Positions 14,301 through 27,300 of a stretch of DNA of 64,000 nt are shown here, piece by piece (positions within the stretch are counted from its first letter, which is position 1; every line of letters begins with the position of its first letter). The translations under genes and the position numbers were made by a program. Source of the stretch: Bathymodiolus brooksi (lineage: Eukaryota > Mollusca > Bivalvia > Mytilida > Modiolidae); contig OY804579.1 in assembly GCA_963680875.1 (NCBI GenBank), positions 19,639,804-19,703,803 on the forward strand. The letters are read 5' to 3'. The notes under the pieces were generated by a model. It did not search any database. It worked only from the letters and a program-made list of their open reading frames with translations, and was not told where the DNA came from.

Positions 14301-17300
14301 AGAAAAAGGACAGACCATTATACATACAATGGTCAAAAGAAACAGGACAGACCATTATACATACAATGGTCAAAAGAAAAATGACAGACCATTATACATA
14401 CAATGGTCAAAAGAAAAATGACAGACCATTATACATACAATGGTCAAAAGAAACAGGACAGACCATTATACATACAATGGTCAAAAGAAAAATGACAGAC
14501 CATTATACATACAATGGTCAAAAGAAAAAGGACAGACCATTATACATACAATGGTCAAAAGAAACAGGACAGACCATTATACATACAATGGTCAAAAGAA
14601 ACAGGACAGACCATTATACATACAATGGTCAAAAGAAAAATGACAGACCATTATACATACAATGGTCAAAAGAAACAGGACAGACCATTATACATACAAT
14701 GGTCAAAAGAAAAATGACAGACCATTATACATACAATGGTCAAAAGAAAAATGACAGACCATTATACATACAATGGTCAAAAGAAACAGGACAGACCATT
14801 ATACATACAATGGTCAAAAGAAACAGGACAGACCATTATACATACAATGGTCAAAAGAAACAGGACAGGCCATTATACATACAATGGTCAAAAGAAACAG
14901 GACAGACCATTATACATACAATGGTCAAAAGAAACAGGACAGACCATTATACATACAATGGTCAAAAGAAAAAGGACAGACCATTATACATACAATGGTC
15001 AAAAGAAACAGGACAGACCATTATACATACAATGGTCAAAAGAAACAGGACAGACCATTATACATACAATGGTCAAAAGAAACAGGACAGGCCATTATAC
15101 ATACAATGGTCAAAAGAAACAGGACAGGCCATTATACATACAATGGTCAAAAGAAACAGGACAGGCCATTATACATACAATGGTCAAAAGAAACAGGACA
15201 GACCATTATACATACAATGGCCAAAAGAAAAATGACAAACCATTATACATACAATGGTCAAAAGAAACAGGACAAACCATTATACATACAATGGTCAAAA
15301 GAAACAGGACAGGCCATTATGCATACAATGGTCAAAAGAAAAAGGACAAACCATTATACATACAATGGTCAAAAGAAACAGGACAGACCATTATACATAC
15401 AATGGCCAAAAGAAAAAGGACAAACCATTATACATACAATGGTCAAAAGAAACAGGTCAGACCATTATACATACAATGGTCAAAAGAAACAGGACAGACC
15501 ATTATACATACAATGGCCAAAAGAAAAAGGACAAACCATTATACATACAATGGTCAAAAGAAACAGGACAAACCATTATACATACAGTGGTCAAAAGAAA
15601 AAGGACAGACCATTATACATACAATGGTCAAAAGAAACAGGACAAACCATTATACATACAATGGTCAAAAGAAACAGGACAAACCATTATACATACAATG
15701 GCCAAAAGAAAAAGGACAGACCATTATACATACAATGGCCAAAAGAAAAAGGACAGACCATTATACATACAATGGTCAAAAGAAACAGGACAGACTATTA
15801 TACATACAATGGTCAAAAGAAACAGGACAAACCATTATACATACAATGGTCAAAAGAAACAGGACAAACCATTATACATACAATGGTCAAAAGAAACAGG
15901 ACAAACCATTATACATACAATGGTCAAAAGAAACAGGACAAACCATTATACATACAATGGTCAAAAGAAAAAGGACAAACCATTATACATACAATGGTCA
16001 AAAGAAACAGGACAGACCATTATACATACAATGGTCAAAAGAAACAGGACAGACCATTATACATACAATGGTCAAAAGAAACAGGACAGGCCATTATACA
16101 TACAATGGTCAAAAGAAAAAGGACAAACCATTATACATACAATGGTCAAAAGAAACAGGACAGACCATTATACATACAATGGTCAAAAGAAAAAGGACAG
16201 ACCATTATACATACAATGGCCAAAAGAAACAGGACAGACCATTATACATACAATGGTCAAAAGAAACAGGACAGGCCATTATACATACAATGGTCAAAAG
16301 AAAAAGGACAAACCATTATACATACAATGGTCAAAAGAAAAAGGACAGACCATTATACATACAATGGTCAAAAGAAACAGGACAGACCATTATACATACA
16401 ATGGCCAAAAGAAAAAGGACAGACCATTATACATACAATGGTCAAAAGAAACAGGACAGACCATTATACATACAATGGTCAAAAGAAAAAGGACAAACCA
16501 TTATACATACAATGGTCAAAAGAAACAGGACAGACCATTATACATACAATGGTCAAAAGAAACAGGACAGACCATTATACATACAATGGTCAAAAGAAAA
16601 AGGACAAACCATTATACATACAATGGTCAAAAGAAACAGGACAGACTATTATACATACAATGGTCAAAAGAAACAGGACAGACCATTATACATACAATGG
16701 TCAAAAGAAACAGGACAGACCATTATACATACAATGGTCAAAAGAAACAGGACAGACCATTATACATACAATGGTCAAAAGAAACAGGACAAACCATTAT
16801 ACATACAATGGTCAAAAGAAACAGGACAGGCCATTATACATACAATGGTCAAAAGAAACAGGACAGGCCATTATACATACAATGGTCAAAAGAAACAGGA
16901 CAGACCATTATACATACAATGGCCAAAAGAAAAAGGACAAACCATTATACATACAATGGTCAAAAGAAACAGGACAGGCCATTATACATACAATGGTCAA
17001 AAGAAAAAGGACAAACCATTATACATACAATGGTCAAAAGAAACAGGACAGACCATTATACATACAATGGCCAAAAGAAACAGGACAAACCATTATACAT
17101 ACAATGGTCAAAAGAAACAGGACAGACCATTATACATACAATGGTCAAAAGAAACAGGACAGGCCATTATACATACAATGGCCAAAAGAAAAAGGACAAA
17201 CCATTATACATACAATGGTCAAAAGAAACAGGACAAACCATTATACATACAATGGTCAAAAGAAACAGGACAAACCATTATACATACAATGGTCAAAAGA

Positions 17301-20300
17301 AACAGGACAAACCATTATACATACAATGGTCAAAAGAAAAAGGACAGACCATTATACATACAATGGCCAAAAGAAAAAGGACAAACCATTATACATACAA
17401 TGGTCAAAAGAAACAGGACAGACCATTATACATACAATGGTCAAAAGAAACAGGACAGACCATTATACATACAATGGTCAAAAGAAAAAGGACATACAAC
17501 GATCAACAAAACACTACGCAGAAAACTAAAGATTGAGCAAGTCGAACCCCACAAAAATCCGGGGGGGGGGGGGGGGATTCAGATGTTGCGGAAGGGTTAG
17601 CAGTTCCTGCTCCACTGGTGGCACCCGTCATGTTACTCTTCTTACAAACCTGATGTTTATTATTGTTTTACAATGTTTTTGCAGATGTCGTAGACACGAC
17701 TGGGAATGGTGAAGATGACACATTTACACCAGAATTTTTACAGGTATGTATAAGATTCAAACAGACTCGTATGAGAATTCTAAAACTTGTATCTTGTTTT
17801 ATAGACAATAAGTCTGTGAGGGCTACAAATATTGCATAATTGATACCCTATCCATAGACTTTCAGATAAATATTATAATATTTTAGTTCTAGTGTACGTA
17901 AGAAATATTTCATGGAAACCAGTTTGTATGCAGTTTACATTATTTTCATAGAAATTTTATCCAGAGCAAGGAAATTTTATCTTTGAAAATTCACCAATAT
18001 ATACCAAATAGTGAATAATAGTAACTCCTTAAATTTGAATTTTGAATTATTTATAATTTTTTATTTTTATTTGTCCTTGAATACTAATAACCAACAAGTA
18101 AATAATGTCATAAAAATGATGTGGGATCACAAAACTTTTACTGCCAAGCACTCCCCTATTACTGATGTGGGATCACAAAACTTTTACTGCCAAGCACTCC
18201 CCTATTACTGATGTGGGATCACAAAACTTGTACTGCCAAGCACTCCCCTATTACTGATGTGGGATCACAAAACTTTTACTGCCAAGCACTCCCCTATTAC
18301 TGATGTGGGATCACAAAACTTTTACTGCCAAGCACTCCCCTATTACTGATGTGGGATCACAAAATTTGTACTGCCAAGCACTCCCCTATTACAAGTATGA
18401 GTGTTTCAGGTTTTATAGAATAATACACGTTTTCACCATAGTTTATATTAGAAAGTGATGATTTATTAACGGTAGTCATTAAAATATGTTGTTTTTAGGA
18501 AAGTTTTACCAGTGATGATGAAATGACTGCACCAAAGTCAGACCCAATACCTTACAGACTGTAAGTCTTTATCATCAGACATCTGTTTGTTAATTTAATT
18601 AGCATAGACATGTACCTTGTGGAATTTGTCATTATTCTGCTGAGAAGATTACGATTTTTAACAGCATGTAAATCTACATTTCAAGTGGACTGATTTTACT
18701 GCCTGTACTGCTTTTTAGTCAATGCAAGGGAGATTTAATGACAGAAATACAAAAAAAAAAAAAAAAAAAAGCTAATTTAAAATTCACCGTGTGCAAACAA
18801 ACATTAGGGGGGGGGGGGGGTGTTTTGTAAACCAAGGGATGTACGTTTTTTTAGGTTGTTTTTACCAGTCGCAGAAAGAAAAGTGAGTACAGAGTATGAA
18901 CTATAAATAAAACATAGAAAGGGACAATGTTATATACCATGGAACTCAGCAGAAAATGGGCTTTCATTTGGTATTTTTCTGGGTTCTCTGGAGCATCCTG
19001 GTTTTGCAAACACTTCGACAGTTTGCTCATATTTTCTCATTTTGGGGGGTCGAGTCGAAATTATCATCAATTTCTGTCAAATGTGATACCTACCCTAAGC
19101 TGACAACACAAATTATAGTATAATTGACGATTCTTCACAGTGAAATCCCCCACATAATCATAAACTTCTTCTTTTAGCGTCTATGCATCGATATATTCGA
19201 ACAGCCCCCCCGCAAGTAATCATGAGTGGTCCCCCCCCCCCCCCTAGGTAAACATCCATCATCGATGCAAACTGTCGAAGTGTTTGCAAAACCAGGATGC
19301 TCCAGAGAACCCAGAAAAATACCAAATGAAAGCCCATTTTCTGCTGAGTTCCATGGTATATAACACTGTCCCTTTCTACGTTTTATTTATAGTTCATACT
19401 CACTTTTCTTTCTGCGACTGGTAAGAACAACCTAAAAAAACGTATACCCTTTGGTTTACAAAACTACCCCTCCTAATGTTTGCTTGTACACGGTAAAATT
19501 GTTTTGTTTCAATGCACAATAATTTTATGAATATTTATTTATTGTTTATTTTATACAAAAATTAGATGTTTATTGCATCTTTTGTTAGCTATATGCACTA
19601 ACATCATTCTGTATAGGGTCATTTCAGGGGTCATATTTTCAACTGACCAATCAACGACGAGCCTAACAAAATTTTAAGGTTTACAAAAGCGATTACACAC
19701 TGAGAACTGTTCTCTGATTTTTCAATATATTTAATTTCCTGGCATATGGTAGGAGGGTTAAGGATGAAAATGAAATATTACCTGACATGATGTCCCCATA
19801 TGGAATGTTGGTAGATGTTAGTGTATGGCAAAAAAAAACAATTCAACAAATATCAGATTTTAATTAGGTTGTGATTTTTCCATGCACATATTGTGAACCT
19901 GATATTAAGCTTAGGTTATGACAGTTGCCTGTTTCATAGGTGTTCATTTTTTTGTGTCATGCAATTAAAACAGCTTTTCATCAACATTGATTGCTTTTTA
20001 CCTTTTTAATTAGTATTTGTTTAGATTTTCTTTTTCTGGCATGAAGAAAATGTTGGTCTGTGTTACTTTTTCATGGGTTTCTTGTTTCTATATAATCTTA
20101 TTTTATTTTTTTATTTTTAAAGCATGGAATAAGAACTCTATTAATAAATGAAATAGTACATTAACAGTATATAGTGAAACCTGTCTAAACTGAACCCTCC
20201 TTGGTACCAACTTTTGTGTTTTGAATAGACAAGTGTACGGTTTATGCATGTTAAATTATCAAAGATTTGCTACATTGGGACTTTATTAAAGTTCAGATTT

Positions 20301-23300
20301 TACAGAATTCTGGATTATTCAGGATTCAGCTTAGACAGATTTCACTGTATTTTTGTTCATATTAGTTCTAATTATTTTTGGTCTTGAATACATCTACCTA
20401 TACAATCGGTGCATATATCACCACCGCGATTTTGTATTAATCCCCAAGGTTCACATTGAATCTCCTTGGAAAAGTATTAAAAAAAATTACTTTACCCCGG
20501 AAATTAATACTTTGCCAAGGAAATTAATACTTTGATGGCCCTAGTGATATCACCACTGGAGTTATAGTTTGGATTCTTAAATATTGTAAGATGAACTTGA
20601 TACAACTTTTAATGTGATCAAGTTTGTCAGTGAATTTTGGCAGCTCCGTGGTTTCCTCCAGCCATAAAACTGATCGCCACGATGTAACTGAACTATGGTT
20701 GCTTTGTTTTTCTGGAATGGATTTCTTGAAACAATATCGCATAGAAGGCAGTGCCTTAGATGAGAGATGAGATGAGAAGTCCATTTCAAGCAAAACTTGT
20801 CAGTGATAGTATGTTTATCGAGAATTTGTCAAAGTGATGTCAGTATAATGTCACATTATTACAAATAGATATAAACAAAATTTTGTTTGTATTGATCTTG
20901 TTGCACGATAATAGATATTATTGTGTATAAATATCAAAGGGAAAACTGAAATCATTGATAATGAAATTTATTTGAAAATTTGAGGTAAAGCTATGCATTT
21001 TTGATTGCATGTCATGATGTTCTTTGCATGTTAATCAGGCCACCGCCATATAAGGCAGATATTAGTGCTAGTTTACTGGATCTTCGTCCAACACATCAAG
21101 TGAAAGATCGGGTGCATTCTGCATCTATGAGTGATATACACACAGCAATAGAACGTGATGGAGAAATTGAAGCTTATGTTATAGGTATGATATGTAACAC
21201 AAGTGTCTGATTATACTAAATACACAAAATTTCAATGTTATGTGCTACATGGATGTTTGTAACTATTAAAAGGAATTCTTGTCTTATTCTCTGTGTCACC
21301 ATTTCAAAAATCAGCTCAAATGCATGAGAAATGGTAATTACAATGAATTTGGTGCAACTTAAATCTGACAATAATTTCTCTTTCATGCCCCATGTTTTGA
21401 CGAAAAAGCTAGTCTAGGACATTCTTAAGAAATAATTACCGGTAGCGATATATTTATATTGTTTATACCACAGGTTGGCACTTTATGCCGAATATTTTAC
21501 CACGGGCGGTAGCGAGGTAAAATGAAGGCATAAAGTGGAAAAACCATACAAATATATGTTTTCCGGTAATTATTTCGATTCTAATAGGACAATTACAGAA
21601 AAATTTTCAAATCGAAGCAGTCTAGATCATAGTGTTTTTGGCTGTTCCGTTAATTGACCCGACTGAAATGTTACAATAATATTCAGTTTTTTCAAAAGAA
21701 CTTTGAAATGACAACCGAAAAGGTGAAAAGGTGTTTCAGTTCTGATGGTAAATATTTGTTGAGGTTACTAAATGTTGTCATTCATGAACATTAATTCAAA
21801 AGAAATGGAAAATACTGCAAATTCAACTTTGTTAAGTTGAACTAAACTGCCTGTTTTCAAAGGCGAAGGTGTCGTAGTCGTAGACATGGTAGACAACATG
21901 TTTTTTTCTTAATTATATTATTTATGTATTAAACATTTTAAGTTTATTTTTATTCATATGAAGCGTATTTGCGGTTTACAAATCACGCAGATTTTCAATG
22001 CACGCATGTTTTGTTTATGACAAGTTTTATAAGCTCATTTTATGGACCATTTTGCTGAAAAGGAGTGTCTATGCAAGTTAATTAAGTTACATACACATTT
22101 TTTTAGCATGTGCATTTAAGTTTCCAGTTGCCTGTCAGAAATAGTGTTTTCATGACCCACGTGAATTCTCCTTGGAAGTATCCCTGTGTTAAATCTAGGT
22201 CAACAAACAGTAAATCAATCAATAACAAGATATGATGGATAATCCCTTGAACGATGGTGACATTTACCTTGGGATAGTTAAATACATACAATTACATGTA
22301 TCAGGGTTCACGAAATTGCATATGTTTGGTGGTCCTAGTGAAAAAAATGTCAGTCTTCATTAATATTCTGTTGCAAAATATCAATCTTGTGTAAGTCCTT
22401 AACAAAATCTGCCCAAATTTTACTGGTCATGTCTGACAGGACTGACAAATTTCGTGAACTCTGATGTATAATTATTTTCCATAGTATGTATAGCATATAC
22501 TAAGAAAGTGCCAGATTTTGTCATGACACAGAGTATACAAAGGAAACTTGTGTGAAGACAAAATTCAGAAATCGTGTAGGAGAATATTTGTTATGCATAA
22601 TTCTGTATATTTTTGTTTCTTTTTCAAAATATATTTCATGTGATCAACAATACATTTTCTTTAATAAAATCATTACAGTTTAGGACCATATGGTAATGTA
22701 CTCTATATTCCAGTTATATATCTATTACCTGTTCACAAGTAAATAGTAGTAATTATATATTGTAGAACCAAGCAGCCATTCAGTGGATTTGGTGATGTGT
22801 CCCACCAATGAAACAATCAATTGTAAGTTGTAAATTTGTGTACTTTTTAACTTCTGACAATGATAGTTTTGTGGCTGGGATCTTATGGTAACACTGTATA
22901 GTCAAACCTTCCATAAAGGGCATCTCAATATAGCAAATCACTGTCAATAAAGGGCAGTCATATTTTTCCCATCAATGAATACTTTATATAATTATAACCT
23001 GTATATAAAGGGCACATTTTCAGGTTCCCTTATGCACAGGTTTGATTACTAGTTACACTCCTTTTTATGACAAGGTGTGTTCAATAATGGTATTTGTCAG
23101 TAACTTATGGAATGTGGACATCTTTCTTCAGATATTCAAATTCCATCAAACAATATAATGACCAATGTGATGTTATTGAAGTACCATTTGTATGATATAA
23201 ATGAAACAAACCAACTCAGTCATAGTGAGACTCAGTTTAGCAAGTTTCCAATGTCATACCTGTTAATCCTCCCCCTTTGCGCGGGAGTCTCCTGCGTAAG

Positions 23301-24338
23301 AGTCTTATCTCCCGCATGGACTGGGTCTCCTGCGCGGGAGACATTAATCTCCCGCGCACACCTTTTCCTCCCGCACAATCTCCCCCCAACAAAATTTTGC
23401 ACACATGAAAAAAATCAAGTACAATAAAATCTTGACCTACATTTTGCGATCAATATTTCTGGAAATTCTCCCATTTGGAACTCCCGCGCTGACGAAAAAC
23501 GTCGAGAGATACGATTTAATGATATCCGGTTATTGATCTGTTTGACACCTTTACAGGTAAATTGGGTCATGGTGATTAATTAAGGTGTTGATGATTATAC
23601 AACAATTATCCACTGATTGACAGTTAATTGGGGATAAGGAAGTGGGTTTGTGGCACACGCTTAGATGATTAGAAGTGTGATAGCGGCAATTAAAAATAGT
23701 TATAAACCGTTGTGCAAACAGGAGTCGGACAACCTTTGATGCCGAGGAAAACTTCTTGTTTCGATCAAACGTGCAATGAATTCATCTCGGATTGAGTTGT
23801 TATGGCTTGTTTGGGACCAAAGCCGATCAAAGTATTATTTAAGGACTAAGTTCCAGGATGAAATTGATAAACCACAAAAATTTAAAAATGACGAAACGTA
23901 TGCTATCACCCAACGCACCAGCAGCAAAGTGACTTTTTAATTTTAGTGCTCTATGACTTTATTGTTCAGAACATTCTGTCTTCATTGTTATTGCTTTGTT
24001 ATAACCTTATGATTATGAATAAATTATAAATACAATTTTTATCCTTCATTCATCATACATTCATCATATGAAAAACTACAAATAAGACAGAAATGTAAAC
24101 AATATATATTGAAACGGGATGCAGTTGGTTCAATACTGAAACAAACAAAAGGAAAACATCAATAAACAATAAAAACACACATCATAAAAAATCTCCAGTT
24201 ATGAGACCAAATTTCCAGCCAAAAATTTACAAATCTCCAGTTGTAGCATAGCAACTCTATCACATGTATGCAACTACAAGGTACAATTTTGTGCATTTAA
24301 AGGCAATGCACAAAATCTCCCCCTTAGAAGAGTTGGTA

Positions 24339-24370
<32 letters not shown>

Positions 24371-27300
24371 TCTCCCCCTAGCAGTTCACAGAGGTTAACA
24401 GGTATGCAATGTACATGTATATACTACTGCTAGTTTTCTTGATCTCTTTGTATTTTACTTCCACCTCCCTAAATATAGTTACCACTTAAATGGGGTATTT
24501 TTTTAAATGATACTGACATAACTAGAGGTTGTCTCACACTTACTTTAAGATATGAGTTATTATCATCATTGAAGATTTCTTAATGACTGTCAGATGTAGA
24601 ACAACAGTAAAACCACCCTTTCCTTCTCATTTGATCGTACATGAGTTTTTAGATGAAACTTTCTTTATGTTTATTTTGCATCCACATTCTGTTGTATTAA
24701 ATAGAATCATGTCTATTTATTCTTTAATGATATTGTTAATGTAAAAGATTGATTGATTGATTATTGGTTGCTTAACGTCCAGCAGCAAATATTTCATGCA
24801 TAATTAGATCGATATATAATCAAATATATAATAAAAGATACATTTTTTCAGCAACACTACAGCACAGATTTAACAATGAGCTTCTTTCTCCAGAAAAACA
24901 TGACATCAACATATTTGAAGTTGTTCTGGGAAAAGAACCTCAGTTTGGGATAGGTATCACCATAGTAGGGGGAGAAACCTCCGAGAAAATAGACCTGGGA
25001 ACCTTTGTTAAAACAGTCGTGCCTGATGGACCAGCTGACCGGGACGGAAGAATTCGACCAGGGGACCGCTTGATAGCAATCAACGACCAAACAATAGAAG
25101 GAATGCAACAGGCAGTTCAGCTGATCCGTGAAGCTCAGAACTTTGTAAAATTGTGTATATCTCATATAAAACCACCCGGGTCTGTTCGTCGTAAACTCTC
25201 TGATGATGTTATCCCAATCAAGTTAAAAACATCAATAGCCGATCCATCGGACATTCTCATTTATCAGGAAAATGTTCATTGTACTAATTCATTGCATGAC
25301 AAATCAGATGATAGTTTTAATGATGATGATGTAAATAATTTGCCTCATACTGATGTACATACTGCTGATGTATCTACTATGTCACAGATTGAATCTATAA
25401 AAAGTGAAATCGTGGAGGAACATTATGCTCCTTTTAATACTGGTAAATATATGAATTTATTTAGAATTGAAATAGTAAAAAAATTAAATATAATCGTATT
25501 TGAAATAAAAAGATATATTGTTTTCAAAGATGACAGTTTTCGTATAATCTGTGGATTTCTTCTTTTATGAGCAAAATATTTGGAAATAAAATTTGTCAAA
25601 CTTGGTCCAAACAACTAGAAAAGTAAGATGTTTGGGAACTGTGTAGGGGGCTTCCTCTTTTTCATCAGTAAGCACTACTTTCATTTTTGTTATATTCATG
25701 TCTTTAATTTGTGTTTTGTAGTCCATGAAGATAACAAATCTGAGACAGAATCAGACTTTGACCAGGCTATAGAGTCTGTTCATGATGAAAGTCTATCAGT
25801 TCAAGTTCCTCAGGAAAAACAACAACCAAAAATGGTTCACAGGTAAACATTTTTATATACCCAAGATGAAGAAGGTCACGTAAGGGAAAACAAATGCTTT
25901 GGGTTTTTTGTGGATGTTGACTGCAGTATTGTCTCTTTGTTTTTTATTACCTTGACCTTATGCTTTTTCTCATTCAGTTGACTCTTACATTTATGTAAAG
26001 TTTGTGAATAGGTCTGTTTGACAGTAACCAAACATTGTGAGTCAGACAGGTTTTCCTTGCCTATGTGAGGGAAGGCTAGACATTTTAATGTCTATAAACT
26101 TGTATTGCGATTTTTTTGAAATTGTTGGAAGGCTTAAAATTTATATTATTAGAACAATCTTTTGCAAGATAGGCAAAATTTCTTGAAGTTTATTACTAAT
26201 GTGCACTTTATGCAGCTGGCTGTAAGAAGAAAAAGAGAGGTTGAAAATAGAAATTTATTAAGGATCGGATGCATTATAATTATCACTAATACAGTCATTT
26301 TTTTTTTATTTAATTAAGGGATTATGACTTCGTTTAGCATTGGATTGAGAGTCTTTATTTTTTTCCCTTAGAGTGTCTTACCAACACATAGAAAAATTAT
26401 TATAATACAAATTTTGAAGAACTCAACCCATTTTATTAAGACTCATATTTTGTTTTATACCAAAGTCTTAGCACTAGCCCAAGTAAAATTGAAAAGTAAG
26501 TAAAACATTGATATGTAAGCATTAAAGATATATTTATTGCAGAGAAAAAATGGAAGATTCTATTGAAACATTTGAAGTTCAACTCACAAAAAAAAAAGGA
26601 AGCTTTGGTTTAAATGTAACGGTAAGTTGATATTTTATGTCAAGTAAGCACAAGATATTCATTTGATTCTGCCGTCTTTCTATTTGTGTTGTATAGTTTG
26701 TAATAAGCCACAGGGGTTGTTCAACATCTGGTGAGTGAGGATGTCAACCACTGCTGTTTAACTGTCAAATAAAAATCATATGAACAAGATATCATATGTG
26801 TATGAAACTGGTTTACTTAAAGAATTAATTGGATATCAGTAGATTTCAAGTATATACATGTACGTGTAGTTGCGAATTTGGTTTGACCTGACCGGCGCTC
26901 GAATACACTATTTGCAACACGCGAGGAGAGCACTCTAACCATTTCGTCACTGATGCATTTAATAAATACATGTGAACTAATAAGTTATGGAATGATTGAA
27001 TACCAAAGACTATGAAATTGGTAATCGTTGTTTCTCTGCATGTAGCATTAGGAGAAAGAGCAAAGAATGGTTGGCTTGGAATCAGGATATTGTGTCTGAG
27101 TGGAGTGGACTATTGTTTCAGTGAGCTAGCACTATAAAAATCCATCTAAGAGTGTTGGTCAAGTACAAAGTGGACCTCATTATCATCTCATCGAATGTAT
27201 CTTGTTACTACTCGCCATGATATGGCTGAAAAATTGCTCAATTGGCGTTAAGCAACAATTACTCTTTCACTATATCAGATAATGTACAGTGTATTCTTTA

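Noticed and set aside
6388..17495. CRISPR-like regular arrays
   Set aside because: Units are contiguous with no unique spacers, and the DNA is eukaryotic with introns.
14128..17600. Open frames of 760-954 codons ([17 protein letters not shown] repeats)
   Set aside because: All three forward frames are open because most 37-bp units lack a stop in any phase. No start context, domain or splice structure beyond the repeat.
26873..26950. A tRNA gene on the minus strand
   Set aside because: Box A and box B resemblance only; the cloverleaf stems do not pair, so it is a SINE head.
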